Under the pieces are notes generated by a model, which saw only the letters and a list, made by a program, of their open reading frames with translations, was not told the DNA's origin and did not search any database. A program made the position numbers and the translations under genes. Positions 16,776 to 26,967 of a DNA stretch of 37,926 nt are shown here, piece after piece. Each line of letters starts with the position of its first letter. Position 1 is the first letter of the stretch. The DNA lies in the NCBI GenBank assembly GCA_027437055.1, contig DAIAOV010000002.1:33129-71054 (forward strand). Reading direction: 5' to 3'. The stretch is from Legionella sp. (lineage in GTDB: Bacteria; Pseudomonadota; Gammaproteobacteria; Legionellales; Legionellaceae).

Positions 16776-17936
16776 CTAAGCAACTGCTGCAACAATTTTC
16801 TTCGCTGCATCAGTTAAACTGGTTGCAGCAATTACGTTTAAATCACTCTTATTTAAGATATCAGCACCTAATTGAGCGTTATTGCCCTCAAGTCTTACGA
16901 CTACGGGAATTTTTACGTCCACTTCCTTCACTGCAGCAAGAATTCCGTCAGCAATGAGATCACAACGAACGATTCCACCAAAAATATTAACGAGAATGCC
17001 TTTTACTTTATCATCAGATAAAATGATTTTTAGTGCTTCACTCACTCGTTCTTTTGTAGCTCCGCCCCCTACATCGAGGAAATTGGCTGGTTCACCACCA
17101 TGAAGTTTAATCACATCCATGGTTGCCATAGCTAGGCCGGCGCCGTTAACCATACAACCAATAGTTCCATCCAAGGGAATGTAATTCAACTCCCAGTCGC
17201 TTGCACGATTTTCACGGTCGTCTTCTTGTGATGTATCACGCATACTCTTCAATTTAGGCTGTCTGTACAAAGCATTTCCATCTATATTAATTTTTCCATC
17301 CAGACAAATTAATTGACCTGTTTGAGTAACTACTAATGGGTTAATTTCTAATAAACTTAAATCGCATTCAACAAACATTTTACCCAATCCCATCATTAAA
17401 TGAGTAAATTGTCTGATTTGATCATCTTTTAAACCTAATTTAAATCCAGTATCTCTACACTGAAATGGCATAACACCAACTAATGGATCAACGATTACTT
17501 TGAATATTTTCTCTGGTGTTTCTTCCGCAACTTTTTCAATCTCAACGCCACCTTCAGTAGAAGCCATGATTACTACGCGTCGAGTTGCTCTATCAACCAC
17601 AGCGCCCAAATAAAGCTCTCTGCCAATATCGCAAGTTTCTTCAATTAATACAGCATTTACAGGTTGTCCATGAGCATCAGTTTGGTAAGTAACCAATCTG
17701 CTACCTAGTAATGACTTAGTTACCGCAGATAATTCATCTTTAGAAGAAACTATTTTAACACCACCAGCTTTCCCTCTACCACCAGCATGTACTTGCGCCT
17801 TCACAACCCATTTAGGAGTAGATAACTGTGATGCTACCAGTGTTGCATCCTCAACGTTATAAGCAACCTCACCTTGAGGAACAGGTAAGCCATAGCTGGC
17901 GAATAGTTGTTTGGCTTGGTATTCATGTAAATTCAT
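16776..17936 (-). CDS. sucC: succinyl-CoA synthetase beta subunit
   Basis: ATP-grasp subunit that binds nucleotide and succinate. The N-terminus [20 protein letters not shown] is canonical. [19 protein letters not shown] is the nucleotide-binding glycine-rich loop, LLEINPLVV the metal-binding segment, and GGGATKERV plus [10 protein letters not shown] belong to the CoA-ligase domain. 386 residues is typical. Upstream, a rho-independent terminator-like hairpin separates it from sucB, so sucCD may be expressed at a different level from sucAB. The only plausible ribosome binding site is a weak AAAGGTAA. Confidence 0.97.
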   Translation of the reverse strand: MNLHEYQAKQLFASYGLPVPQGEVAYNVEDATLVASQLSTPKWVVKAQVHAGGRGKAGGVKIVSSKDELSAVTKSLLGSRLVTYQTDAHGQPVNAVLIEETCDIGRELYLGAVVDRATRRVVIMASTEGGVEIEKVAEETPEKIFKVIVDPLVGVMPFQCRDTGFKLGLKDDQIRQFTHLMMGLGKMFVECDLSLLEINPLVVTQTGQLICLDGKINIDGNALYRQPKLKSMRDTSQEDDRENRASDWELNYIPLDGTIGCMVNGAGLAMATMDVIKLHGGEPANFLDVGGGATKERVSEALKIILSDDKVKGILVNIFGGIVRCDLIADGILAAVKEVDVKIPVVVRLEGNNAQLGADILNKSDLNVIAATSLTDAAKKIVAAVA

Positions 17937-17950
17937 TGTAATTACCTTTA

Positions 17951-17979
17951 TAAAAAAGCAAAACCCGTTAACACGGGCT
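17951..17979 (-). terminator. terminator-like hairpin between sucB and sucC
   Basis: On the minus strand CCCGT-GTTA-ACGGG is followed by TTTTGCTTTTTTATAA. The short GC stem with a T-rich tail fits a weak intrinsic terminator in the 62-base gap, placed so that part of the transcripts from sucAB would stop before sucCD. Confidence 0.65.
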
Positions 17980-17998
17980 TGGCTGTTAAACGTGATTA

Positions 17999-19204
17999 TT
18001 AAACATTAAGTAAAAGACGTGCCGGGTCTTCTAATAACTCTTTAACACTTACCAAAAACTGCACTGAATCCTTTCCATCAATTAAGCGATGATCATAAGA
18101 TAATGCAACATACATCATAGGACGGATAACAATTTGTCCTTTTTCCACCACAGGTCTGTCTTCAATTTTATGCATTCCTAAGATACCTGTTTGAGGAGGG
18201 TTAATAATTGGCGTAGCCAATAAAGAACCAAAGACACCGCCATTGGTAATGGTGAATGTCCCTCCTTGCATCTCTTCCATTGATAACTTACCTGATCTGG
18301 CTTTTGTTGCCGCATCATTAATAGTCATCTCTATTTCAGCCATACTTAGCTGATCGGCATCCCTAACTACAGGAACGACTAATCCTCTCTCTGTAGAAAC
18401 AGCAATGCCTATGTCATAGAAACCGTGATAAACAATATCTTGACCATCAATAGAAGCATTTACTGCAGGGAAACGTTTTAATGATTCAACGACTGCTTTA
18501 GTGAAAAATGACATGAAGCCTAATTTAACTCCATGTTTTTTCTCAAAACTATCTTTATATTGCGCACGCATATCCATTACTGCTTTTAAGTTCACTTCAT
18601 TAAATGTAGTGAGCATAGCTGCATTATGCTGTGCTTGCAGTAAACGTTCAGCAATTTTAGCTCGTAACCGAGTCATAGGAACACGTCGTTCTTCGCGAGG
18701 TCCCATAGGAGAAGGAACTGATGCTTCTTTTTTACTTTCTACTGGCTGAGAGGTCTTTCCTCTGTTAGTTTCTATATAAGAAATTACATCTTCCTTAGTA
18801 ATTCGTCCATCTTTACCACTACCCTGAATTTGGCCGGGTTGCAAATCGTGCTCAGCTAACATACGGCGAACCACTGGACTAGTTGATTTATCTTCTTTAG
18901 CACTGACAGTTTCTTTAGCCACACTTTTCTCTTCTTGTACGAGAGCAGATGGAGTCGCAGCAGAGGCCCCTTCTGAAATTTTTGCTAATAATTGTCCTGA
19001 ACTGACAGTGTCGCCTACTTGGAATAATAGTTCAGAGAGTATTCCATCTGCAGGAGCAGGAACTTCAAGTACTACTTTATCTGTTTCCAGATCCACTAGA
19101 TTTTCATCGCGAGTTACTTTATCTCCCACTTTTTTATGCCAAGCAGCTATAGTGGCATCAGCTACTGACTCGGGTAGAACAGGTACTTTGACTTCAATAG
19201 ACAT
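17999..19204 (-). CDS. sucB: 2-oxoglutarate dehydrogenase E2, dihydrolipoyl succinyltransferase
   Basis: Core subunit of the 2-oxoglutarate dehydrogenase complex; transfers succinyl groups to CoA. One N-terminal lipoyl domain carries the lipoylated Lys43 in [11 protein letters not shown]. An Ala/Ser/Glu-rich linker leads to the peripheral-subunit binding domain ([13 protein letters not shown]...[11 protein letters not shown], about residues 108-146), then a second linker and the catalytic domain, which has the active-site His372 and Asp376 in SYDHRLIDG. 401 residues, single lipoyl domain, as usual for SucB. It lies 81 bases after the sucA start-to-stop unit. Confidence 0.97.
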   Translation of the reverse strand: MSIEVKVPVLPESVADATIAAWHKKVGDKVTRDENLVDLETDKVVLEVPAPADGILSELLFQVGDTVSSGQLLAKISEGASAATPSALVQEEKSVAKETVSAKEDKSTSPVVRRMLAEHDLQPGQIQGSGKDGRITKEDVISYIETNRGKTSQPVESKKEASVPSPMGPREERRVPMTRLRAKIAERLLQAQHNAAMLTTFNEVNLKAVMDMRAQYKDSFEKKHGVKLGFMSFFTKAVVESLKRFPAVNASIDGQDIVYHGFYDIGIAVSTERGLVVPVVRDADQLSMAEIEMTINDAATKARSGKLSMEEMQGGTFTITNGGVFGSLLATPIINPPQTGILGMHKIEDRPVVEKGQIVIRPMMYVALSYDHRLIDGKDSVQFLVSVKELLEDPARLLLNV

Positions 19205-19281
19205 GGTTATACCTTCTCATTATTATTTATTTAAATTTATTGGGGTTATGAGCCTCCCACCAATGAAAGACTCATAGTTTT

Positions 19282-22086
19282 TTAATCTAGTAACGCTTCT
19301 TCAACCAACGCATGTTGCTGTTGCGCGTGCAATGCAGGGCTACCAACAGCGGGAGCTGCAGCAAACTCTCTACCGGCATAAAGTAAAACTTGCTCTGGAC
19401 GCAAACAATCTTTCATATTATGTTGAGAAGAGAACCAAACTCCTTGGTTTTTTGGCTCTTCTTGACACCAGATAACTTTTTTAGCATTTGGATATTTATC
19501 CAATTCAGCAATTAATGCTTTTTTCGGAAATGGATATAATTGTTCAATGCGTATTATGGCGATGTGCTCTAATTTCTTATCACGACGCATTTGTAATAGA
19601 TCATAATAAACCTTGCCGCAGCATAACACTACTTTTGTGATTTTTTTCTCATCTACAGTATCAATTTCTGGAATAACCGTATAAAACTTACCCTTTTTTA
19701 AATCCTCTAAAGGAGAAACAGCCAACTTATGACGTAATAAACTTTTAGGCGTCATAATAATCAATGGCTTACGGAAATTACGAAGAACCTGTCTACGTAA
19801 TAGATGGAAAATCTGTGCAGGCGTAGTTGGCGTACAAACTTGCATATTATGTTGTGCACAAAGTTGCATATAACGTTCTAGACGAGCAGAAGAATGCTCT
19901 GGTCCTTGTCCCTCATAACCATGAGGCAACATCATGACTAACCCACACAAACGCCCCCATTTTTGCTCACCGGAACTAATAAATTGATCAATAACAACTT
20001 GTGCTCCGTTAGCAAAATCACCAAACTGGCCTTCCCATATAACTAGATAAGAAGGCTCTGAAGAAGCAAAGCCATATTCAAATGCTAAAACTGCTTCCTC
20101 TGACAAGACTGAATCTATTACGGAGAATGTTCTTTTAGGATTAGTAGAGATATGTTCTAAAGGAACAAACGCATCGCCTGTTGCTACATCGTGTAACACT
20201 GCGTGTCTATGAGCAAAAGTTCCTCGACCACAATCTTGACCAGATAATCTCACCCCATAGCCTTCTTGCAGCAAACTAGCATAAGCCATAATCTCTGCGA
20301 ATCCCCAATTCATTGAGATTTCCCCATCAGCCATCTTTTCACGCTCACTTAATAAACGTTGTACTACGGGATGCAATCCAAAATCATTAGGTAAGAGATT
20401 CAATTGTTTTGTTAATTTTTGTAATTCACTTTGACTAATAGTTGTATCGACTTTATCGGTCCACTTAGCATCCATGTAGGGAGTCCAATCTATAGAGTGT
20501 TTCCCTTCATAGTCCTCATGAACTACATTGACTACAGCCTTACCTTTATCTAAGTTATTTCTATAATCCTCAACCAGTTGCTCAGCATCCTTCTCTGCTA
20601 ATAGGCCCGCATTAATTAATTGCTTGGCATATGTTTCCCGCAAAGTAGGCATGGATTTAATCTTTTTATACATCAACGGTTGAGTTACAGCGGGTTCATC
20701 CGCTTCGTTATGGCCATTACGTCGATAACAAATAAGATCAATCACCACATCTCTCTTAAATTTCATTCTGAAGTCAAAAGCAATTTGAGTGGCAAAAACT
20801 ACAGCTTCAGGATCATCGCCATTTACGTGTAGTACGGGAGCCTGAACCATTTTAGCTACATCAGTACAATAAAGAGTTGACCGGGCATCAATAGGATTGC
20901 TCGTTGTAAAACCTATTTGGTTGTTTATCACTATATGAACTGTACCACCAGTTGAATAACCACGAGCTTGTGAAAAGTTAAAAGTTTCCATAACCACACC
21001 TTGACCGGCAAATGCGGCATCGCCATGGATAACAATAGGAACAACTTTTTCTTTTTTCTCTAAATCATTACGACGACTTAGACGTGCTCGAACAGACCCT
21101 TCAACCACAGGACCAATAATTTCCAAGTGAGAAGGATTAAATGCCAACGCTAAATGAACTACAGAGCCAGACTCCGTTTTAATATCAGAGGAAAAACCTA
21201 GATGATATTTTACGTCACCGGTTCTATCATATTTTACCTTGCCTTCAAACTCCTGGAATAACTCTCCAGGTTCTTTTCCTAGCACATTAATCAACACATT
21301 TAAACGTCCTCGGTGTGCCATTCCTATTACTAGCTCTTTCACACCATTCTGCCCAGCTTGATTAATAATTTGCTTCATCATAGGAATTAGCGAATCACCA
21401 CCTTCGAGAGAAAAACGTTTTTGGCCTACGTATCGAGTACCTAAATAACGCTCAAGTCCATCAGCGGCAATCAGCTCTTTTAAAATCTCAAGCTTTTTTG
21501 CTTTATCAAAACTAGGACGTCCGCGTACAGACTCCATTCTTTTTTGTAGCCATTCGGTTTGCTCTACATCGGAAATATGCATGTACTCAATACCAATACT
21601 GCCACAATAAGTATCGCGCAGGGCTTGGTATATTTCATCTAAGGTCATTTCTGGACCATTAAAACTAGTACCAGCAAAGAACTTACGATTTTTATCTGTT
21701 TTATCTAATTGATGATACGCTAACTCTAAACGAGGGACAGGTACGCGTTCAGTCATCTCTAAAGGATCAAGCTTGGCTGCATGATGTCCTAATGCTCTGA
21801 AATCATTAATTAAACTGGCTACCTGATATTGCTGACTGTCAGCTGACTGAACAATCGTTGTTGTTCTTTTGTTAGCATTCTGCAAAAAGTGCTCACGAAT
21901 ATCTCTATGTGATATATCCTTAGCGGCTCCATTAACTTTAGGCAAGGAACTAAATATAGTTTTCCAATCATCTGGAACTGAATTAGGATCAGCAAGATAA
22001 TCTTCATAAAGGCTATCGACATAAGCCATACTTCCACCAGACAAATAGGAAGAAGCCCATTCATTTTGCAGATCAGAACTGCTCAT
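19282..22086 (-). CDS. sucA: 2-oxoglutarate dehydrogenase E1 component
   Basis: Thiamine-diphosphate enzyme that decarboxylates 2-oxoglutarate in the TCA cycle. Clear marks are IGMAHRGRLNVL with the catalytic histidine, GDAAFAGQGVV...NFSQARGY for thiamine diphosphate and metal, and INNQIGFTTSNP. The C-terminal half has the transketolase-like GQDCGRGTFAHRHAV segment. I chose the second of two adjacent ATGs (22086): GGAG at 22096-22093 lies six bases before it but only three before the first (22089). The product has 934 residues. The 200-base gap to sdhB holds two strong hairpins. Confidence 0.97.
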   Translation of the reverse strand: MSSSDLQNEWASSYLSGGSMAYVDSLYEDYLADPNSVPDDWKTIFSSLPKVNGAAKDISHRDIREHFLQNANKRTTTIVQSADSQQYQVASLINDFRALGHHAAKLDPLEMTERVPVPRLELAYHQLDKTDKNRKFFAGTSFNGPEMTLDEIYQALRDTYCGSIGIEYMHISDVEQTEWLQKRMESVRGRPSFDKAKKLEILKELIAADGLERYLGTRYVGQKRFSLEGGDSLIPMMKQIINQAGQNGVKELVIGMAHRGRLNVLINVLGKEPGELFQEFEGKVKYDRTGDVKYHLGFSSDIKTESGSVVHLALAFNPSHLEIIGPVVEGSVRARLSRRNDLEKKEKVVPIVIHGDAAFAGQGVVMETFNFSQARGYSTGGTVHIVINNQIGFTTSNPIDARSTLYCTDVAKMVQAPVLHVNGDDPEAVVFATQIAFDFRMKFKRDVVIDLICYRRNGHNEADEPAVTQPLMYKKIKSMPTLRETYAKQLINAGLLAEKDAEQLVEDYRNNLDKGKAVVNVVHEDYEGKHSIDWTPYMDAKWTDKVDTTISQSELQKLTKQLNLLPNDFGLHPVVQRLLSEREKMADGEISMNWGFAEIMAYASLLQEGYGVRLSGQDCGRGTFAHRHAVLHDVATGDAFVPLEHISTNPKRTFSVIDSVLSEEAVLAFEYGFASSEPSYLVIWEGQFGDFANGAQVVIDQFISSGEQKWGRLCGLVMMLPHGYEGQGPEHSSARLERYMQLCAQHNMQVCTPTTPAQIFHLLRRQVLRNFRKPLIIMTPKSLLRHKLAVSPLEDLKKGKFYTVIPEIDTVDEKKITKVVLCCGKVYYDLLQMRRDKKLEHIAIIRIEQLYPFPKKALIAELDKYPNAKKVIWCQEEPKNQGVWFSSQHNMKDCLRPEQVLLYAGREFAAAPAVGSPALHAQQQHALVEEALLD

Positions 22087-22163
22087 CATTCTCTCCAAAA
22101 ACAGTTTACCCAAACATTCACGTCATACCACTTAAGGTAATAATATTTCTTTATGACGATGAA

Positions 22164-22207
22164 AATTTATTTCTGATAGCAATCAATATGCCTTTCAGAA
22201 ATAAATT
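22164..22207 (-). promoter_or_regulatory. 13-bp perfect hairpin in the sdhB-sucA gap
   Basis: AATTTATTTCTGA (22164-22176) and TCAGAAATAAATT (22195-22207) are perfect reverse complements with an 18-base loop. It lies in the mRNA leader of sucA. It may protect or punctuate the sdh-suc transcript, or be a binding site; the sequence does not decide. Confidence 0.5.
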
Positions 22208-22248
22208 CCCACTTTCATAGAAATAATTGCATTCATTAACTGAATAGC

Positions 22249-22278
22249 AATGCTTCAGATATTAATCTGAGTAGCATT
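22249..22278 (-). terminator. hairpin just after sdhB
   Basis: AATGCT and TCAGAT pair with ATCTGA and AGCATT, giving a 12-bp stem with a two-base bulge and four-base loop. It starts 11 bases after the sdhB stop. No T run follows on the minus strand, so it could be a 3'-end stabiliser more than a terminator. Confidence 0.5.
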
Positions 22279-22288
22279 AAATTATATA

Positions 22289-23011
22289 TCAAGTTTCTTG
22301 CGTTAACATTTGCGTACGAATTTTGGCAATCGCTTGCGATGGATTGAGTCCTTTCGGGCATACATTCGTGCAATTCATAATTGTGCGGCAACGAAATACA
22401 CTGAAAGGATCTTGCAATTTATCCAAACGATGCTGTGTTGCTTTATCACGACTGTCTGCTAAAAAACGCCGTGCCTGTAATAAACCAGCAGGGCCTACAA
22501 ACTTCTCCGGATTCCACCAGAACGAAGGGCATGAGCTAGTACAACATGCACATAAAATACACTCATAAAGACCATCTAACTGAGCTCTCTCTTCTGGTGA
22601 CTGTAATCGCTCTTGTGCAGGAGCAACCTCATCATTTTGCAAATAAGGTTCTATACGCTCATATTGCTGATAAAATTGGGTCATATCAACAACTAAATCT
22701 CGTATTACTGGAAATCCTGGTAATGGACGAATCACTATTTTATCCGTCTTTAAATCCGAAACATGAGTAATACAAGCCAATCCATTAGTTCCGTTAATGT
22801 TCATGCCATCAGAACCGCAAACGCCTTCTCGACAAGAACGTCTATAGGTTATTGATGAATCCTGCTCTGCTTTCAAGCGTTCTAGCAAAGTGAGCAACAT
22901 AGGATTGCTTTTTTCTGGTATCGCTAGCTCATAATCTTTCATGTAAGGCTTTGCATCCACCTCAGGATTATAACGGTAAATTGACAGGATCAGATTTCTA
23001 GTATCTGCCAT
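22289..23011 (-). CDS. sdhB: succinate dehydrogenase iron-sulfur subunit
   Basis: Electron-transfer subunit of complex II. Three Fe-S cluster motifs are complete: CREGVCGSDGMN with a following cysteine for [2Fe-2S], ECILCACCTSSCP for [4Fe-4S], and CRTIMNCTNVCPKGLNP for the [3Fe-4S] cluster and its neighbour cysteine. 240 residues is standard. The start has AGAGGA upstream. It is the last gene of sdhCDAB, 12 bases after sdhA. Confidence 0.98.
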   Translation of the reverse strand: MADTRNLILSIYRYNPEVDAKPYMKDYELAIPEKSNPMLLTLLERLKAEQDSSITYRRSCREGVCGSDGMNINGTNGLACITHVSDLKTDKIVIRPLPGFPVIRDLVVDMTQFYQQYERIEPYLQNDEVAPAQERLQSPEERAQLDGLYECILCACCTSSCPSFWWNPEKFVGPAGLLQARRFLADSRDKATQHRLDKLQDPFSVFRCRTIMNCTNVCPKGLNPSQAIAKIRTQMLTQET

Positions 23012-23023
23012 AATATATCCTCT

Positions 23024-24793
23024 TTAGTAAACTCGTTCTTTCGGCTGCATTGGCTCGACGTGTTTGGGTGATGTATTTACAGGACGAAAATCAATTAGTT
23101 CACCCTCCTCAAAATACAAAGTATGTTTAATCCAATTAGCATCATCTCGCTTTGGAAAATCTTCGCGGCTATGAGCTCCTCGACTTTCAGTACGAGCAAT
23201 CGCTGAATGCGCGGTAGCATAAGCTGTGGCCATTAAGTTATCCAACTCTAAAGCAGAAACACGGTCTGTATTAAATGTATGACTTTTATCTTCCAGTTTA
23301 GCATGTGCTAATCGATCACGCAGGGCTTGCAAGCGTTTTAAACCGGAAGCCATAACCTCACCGGTACGGAACACACCAAAATCTTCTTGCATTACACGCT
23401 GCATTTCATCACGAATGACTGCAAAATTTTCGCCATCCTTAGATTGTTCCCAGCGGTCATAACGAACCAGAGAAGCAGCAATATCATCATCACTGATATA
23501 AGACATTTCAGGTAACTGATGTGCTTGCCACAACTCTTCTACATGCAGACCAGCAGCACGTCCAAAAACAACTAAATCCAATAAAGAATTACCACCTAAA
23601 CGATTAGCGCCGTGTACAGAAACACATGCACACTCACCTACAGCATAGAGACCTTCCTCAATATGCTCTTGACCATTAGTTTTGGTAATAACCTGACCAT
23701 GCATATTGGTTGGTATTCCGCCCATACTATAGTGGCAGGTAGGTACAACAGGTATAGGTTCTATAATAGGATCTACGCCTGCAAATTTCATAGACAACTC
23801 GCGAATTCCAGGTAGACGTGACATGATAAGATCCGCACCCAAATGATCTAATTTAAGTTTCACATGATCTATTCCTTTGGGATCAAATCCTTTACCTGCA
23901 CGAATTTCTAAAGCCATAGAACGAGCTACTACATCACGCGAAGCAAGATCTTTTGCGCGCGGGGCATAACGCTCCATAAAACGTTCGCCGTCTTTATTAA
24001 TTAAATAACCGCCCTCGCCACGGCAGCCTTCGGTCACCAAAACACCAGCACCAGCTATTCCTGTTGGGTGAAACTGCCACATTTCCATGTCTTGTAATGG
24101 AATACCAGCTCTTAACGCCATTCCAAAACCATCGCCCGTATTAATAAAGGCATTAGTTGTCGATTGATAAATACGTCCGGCACCGCCTGTAGCAAGAATA
24201 CAAACTCGAGTTTGAAAAAATACCACCTCCCCCGATTCCATATTCATCGCAGTAACGCCTGCGATACGGCCATGCGAATCTTTTACAAAATCAAGAGCAT
24301 ACCATTCACTAAACACATGTGTTTTTGCTTTTAAATTTTGCTGGTAAAGTGTATGCAATAACGCATGGCCTGTTCTATCAGCAGCTGCGCAAGTTCGAGC
24401 TGCTTGCTCGCCACCAAAGTTTTTTGATTGACCACCAAATTGTCGTTGGTAAATTCTACCATTCTCCATGCGCGAAAAAGGTAATCCCATATGCTCTAAT
24501 TCATAAACCGCTTCAGGCCCTGTCTTACACAAATATTCGATACAATCTTGATCCCCAATGTAATCCGCTCCTTTCACCGTATCATACATGTGCCAGCGCC
24601 AATCATCAGGGTGAGCATTGCCCAGCGCTGTTGTAATTCCTCCCTGAGCAGAAACAGTATGAGAACGAGTTGGAAATACTTTAGATAATAGCGCGACCTT
24701 TAATCCTGAATTAGCTAACTGTAGTGCTGCACGCATTCCAGCACCACCAGCACCAATAATTACTGCATCAAATTTATTACGTGGAATTGCCAT
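23024..24793 (-). CDS. sdhA: succinate dehydrogenase flavoprotein subunit
   Basis: Catalytic subunit of complex II that oxidises succinate to fumarate. [17 protein letters not shown] is the FAD dinucleotide fold; His45 in [11 protein letters not shown] is the site of covalent FAD attachment. The substrate loop HPTGIAGAG and the C-terminal [19 protein letters not shown] are conserved. I chose the ATG at 24793, two bases after the sdhD stop, because it gives the usual [14 protein letters not shown] start and 589 residues; the frame is open further upstream but only inside sdhD. Confidence 0.98.
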   Translation of the reverse strand: MAIPRNKFDAVIIGAGGAGMRAALQLANSGLKVALLSKVFPTRSHTVSAQGGITTALGNAHPDDWRWHMYDTVKGADYIGDQDCIEYLCKTGPEAVYELEHMGLPFSRMENGRIYQRQFGGQSKNFGGEQAARTCAAADRTGHALLHTLYQQNLKAKTHVFSEWYALDFVKDSHGRIAGVTAMNMESGEVVFFQTRVCILATGGAGRIYQSTTNAFINTGDGFGMALRAGIPLQDMEMWQFHPTGIAGAGVLVTEGCRGEGGYLINKDGERFMERYAPRAKDLASRDVVARSMALEIRAGKGFDPKGIDHVKLKLDHLGADLIMSRLPGIRELSMKFAGVDPIIEPIPVVPTCHYSMGGIPTNMHGQVITKTNGQEHIEEGLYAVGECACVSVHGANRLGGNSLLDLVVFGRAAGLHVEELWQAHQLPEMSYISDDDIAASLVRYDRWEQSKDGENFAVIRDEMQRVMQEDFGVFRTGEVMASGLKRLQALRDRLAHAKLEDKSHTFNTDRVSALELDNLMATAYATAHSAIARTESRGAHSREDFPKRDDANWIKHTLYFEEGELIDFRPVNTSPKHVEPMQPKERVY

Positions 24794-24795
24794 GC

Positions 24796-25143
24796 TTATT
24801 GTCCCCAAACGATCATTAAGCCCCAAATAAACTGACTCAGGAGCCATAAAACAACTAGCAACTGTACTGATAAACGTATAACAGTACAGTTGATATAGTC
24901 TGTAGTTACTGTCCAAATACCTATCCAGGCATGAAGTGTAAGTGCAAATAATCCAATTGCTGTAGCTATTTGGAATACAGGGTTAGCAAATAAAGCATGC
25001 CATTGTTCAAAATTCAAACCTGGATGCAAAAACAAAAAACCAAATAGAAAGATAGCGTATACTGCAAAATATACTGCAGTTACTCTCTGAATTAACCAAT
25101 CTTTTAACCCATTGCCTGTTAAACTGGTGACATTATTTACCAT
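24796..25143 (-). CDS. sdhD: succinate dehydrogenase membrane anchor SdhD
   Basis: Small membrane subunit that, with SdhC, binds haem b and ubiquinone. 115 residues with three hydrophobic helices (about 20-40, 54-76, 88-112). [21 protein letters not shown] and [17 protein letters not shown] are the family signatures, the latter carrying the histidine and tyrosine near the quinone site. Its start overlaps the end of sdhC by 7 bases, and sdhA begins two bases after its stop, so the unit is tightly coupled. Confidence 0.95.
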   Translation of the reverse strand: MVNNVTSLTGNGLKDWLIQRVTAVYFAVYAIFLFGFLFLHPGLNFEQWHALFANPVFQIATAIGLFALTLHAWIGIWTVTTDYINCTVIRLSVQLLVVLWLLSQFIWGLMIVWGQ

Positions 25144-25511
25144 ATCCAGATTCCTAGAAAAATTGTCAAAATAACAGAAAGAACTATAACTAAAATAGCA
25201 CTACGTCGCCCGGAACTCAGATGCTCCCCATACCCCATATCCATTAGAATGTGTCTAATTCCTGCTAACACATGGTAGATTAAAGCAGCACTAAAAACCC
25301 ATAAACCTAATTTATAATAAGGGCTCGTGAGCATAGACTTTGTCTGTATAAATAAATCTTCTGAATGAAGAGATTTACCTAAAATGAATAACATCAGGGG
25401 CAATAATAGAAATAATGCAATCCCTGAAATCCTATGCAATATAGAAGCAATAGCCATAGGAGGAAATTTTAAACTGCTTAAATCAAGATTAACTGGTCTT
25501 TTCTTGTTCAC
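25137..25511 (-). CDS. sdhC: succinate dehydrogenase cytochrome b556 subunit SdhC
   Basis: First gene of sdhCDAB; haem-b and quinone-binding membrane subunit. The protein begins with KKRPVNLDLSSLKFPPMAI, followed by SILHRISG, the SdhC signature with quinone-site residues; YHVLAGIRHILMDMG contains the haem-ligand histidine. Three helices, 124 residues. The frame lacks a suitable ATG near the family N-terminus, so I chose GTG at 25511, with AGAGGAAG ten bases upstream; a longer start would add 17 unconserved residues. Confidence 0.93.
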   Translation of the reverse strand: MNKKRPVNLDLSSLKFPPMAIASILHRISGIALFLLLPLMLFILGKSLHSEDLFIQTKSMLTSPYYKLGLWVFSAALIYHVLAGIRHILMDMGYGEHLSSGRRSAILVIVLSVILTIFLGIWIW

Positions 25512-25825
25512 TATTAAGTTCTTCCTCTTAAGAAAATGTGTTAAATATAGCACCATCCACAATACAATTCGAATAAATTTATTCCATCATTGTTTTTGAC
25601 AGACATTAAATCAAATTGCTGTTTTAATGTACTTTTTTTCTAAAAAAACAAGATTTTAGACAACTATAGTACAACCTGGAACAACTAAATTTCAATACAT
25701 GCTCGCGAAGTATAGCACTCTGTTTTTATCACGCAAAGTTCAGTCTACAAGGAAAATTCATCCTCTTCTGGTCAATTGATAAAACCAGTACTATCATTAA
25801 ATAAAATGAACAACAAGAGATCGAT
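25512..25825. other. 314-base divergent promoter region of sdhC and the HDOD gene
   Basis: No gene seen. The sdh promoter candidate lies at 25709-25736. A TTGATA at 25775 might belong to a promoter of the rightward gene, but its -10 is unclear. Confidence 0.5.
25709..25736 (-). promoter_or_regulatory. candidate sdhCDAB promoter with extended -10
   Basis: On the minus strand TTGCGT (25736-25731), a 16-base spacer and TGC-TATACT (-10 at 25714-25709) make an extended -10 promoter. It would give a leader of about 190 bases before sdhC, long enough for RNA-based control. Confidence 0.5.
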
Positions 25826-26956
25826 ATGCTCGTAAAAAGGCCCATATATAATCAACAGTTACACTGTGTAGCCTTTGAAATTTTATCGCAGCAAAAGATA
25901 CAGCCCAATGATGAGATCGCTCATTGTCTCTTCGAATTAATTCATAATTCAGATACTGAACTACCTCTATTTATTCCCTTTTCTTTAAAAGATATTTTAG
26001 AAAAAATGGAGCCCCCAATAACTAATCCAATCATTTTAAAATTACCCGCAGAAGAGATAGAATCTATTTATCCCTTGGCCGAATTACAAGAATCTTTATT
26101 TTCTATAGCGCTCTTGGTCAGTACCCCTCAACAATTGGCCTGGTTAAATTTTGCCGAATATATAGCCTTAACAGAGCAGTTAATGAATGGCTCAGATGTT
26201 ACTAAAGTGGTTCGCTATTCCAAGGCTCAAAACCGTAAAGTTATCGCTTATAACCTCAATAAACCCATTAGCTTTGATAAGTGTAAAGCCATGACAATGG
26301 ATTATTACTGTGGTGACTTTTTATTTAAGCCAACTGACAAAGGCTCAACCGATATCGCGGCAAATAAATTAAATGCATTACAGCTAATTGAAACATTGCA
26401 AAAAGATGATTGTAACTTTAGTGAGATTACAGACATCATCCAAACAGATCCTCTGCTTAGCTTTCAACTACTTAAAATCGCAAACTCTGTCTTATTTTCC
26501 AGTGGGCAAAAAATAGTATCGATTGATCAAGCGGTCGTCCGACTTGGTATGATTAATTTAAAAAATTGGATCATGCTCTTATCAATGAAAAATATTACAG
26601 ATAAACCAGTAGAAATATTAGAATCAGGGCTAATTAGAGCCCATATGGCGGAACAGTTAACTAAATCCAGCAAAGATATTGCAAGCCAAAGTGCTTATAC
26701 AGCGGGACTACTCTCTATATTAGACTGTTTAATAGATAGACCAATGAGTGAACTAATTAATCAAATTACTCTAGCAGACGAAATTCAAAATGCACTACTA
26801 CATCACACGGGACCTCTGGGTGAACTGCTTGCGCTTGTAGTTGCCTATGAAGAGGGGCATTGGGAAAATATACCAGCCCCCTATTTTAGGGGGCAAGACT
26901 TGAGTAAACTATATATAGATAGTCTAGATTTTGTAGCGAAAACGATGCACAGTTAA
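25826..26956 (+). CDS. HDOD signalling protein with degenerate EAL-like domain
   Basis: A two-domain protein of the YuxH/CdgJ type. Residues 1 to about 170 resemble an EAL phosphodiesterase fold (MLVKRPIYNQQLHCVAFEIL) but the EAL motif is EIL and most catalytic acidic residues are not apparent, so c-di-GMP hydrolysis is unlikely. Residues about 185-375 form an HDOD domain (ITDIIQTDPLLSFQLLKIAN...IDQAVVRLGM), which in this family acts as a protein-protein signalling module without HD metal ligands. Divergent from sdhC and ending 11 bases from the convergent lvgA. Regulatory partner unknown. Confidence 0.8.
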   Translation: MLVKRPIYNQQLHCVAFEILSQQKIQPNDEIAHCLFELIHNSDTELPLFIPFSLKDILEKMEPPITNPIILKLPAEEIESIYPLAELQESLFSIALLVSTPQQLAWLNFAEYIALTEQLMNGSDVTKVVRYSKAQNRKVIAYNLNKPISFDKCKAMTMDYYCGDFLFKPTDKGSTDIAANKLNALQLIETLQKDDCNFSEITDIIQTDPLLSFQLLKIANSVLFSSGQKIVSIDQAVVRLGMINLKNWIMLLSMKNITDKPVEILESGLIRAHMAEQLTKSSKDIASQSAYTAGLLSILDCLIDRPMSELINQITLADEIQNALLHHTGPLGELLALVVAYEEGHWENIPAPYFRGQDLSKLYIDSLDFVAKTMHS

Positions 26957-26967
26957 AATTAGAGGAG

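Noticed and set aside
24794-24916. N-terminal extension of sdhA by 41 residues
   Set aside because: It lies entirely inside sdhD in another frame and is not part of the family; the ATG at 24793 gives the standard start.
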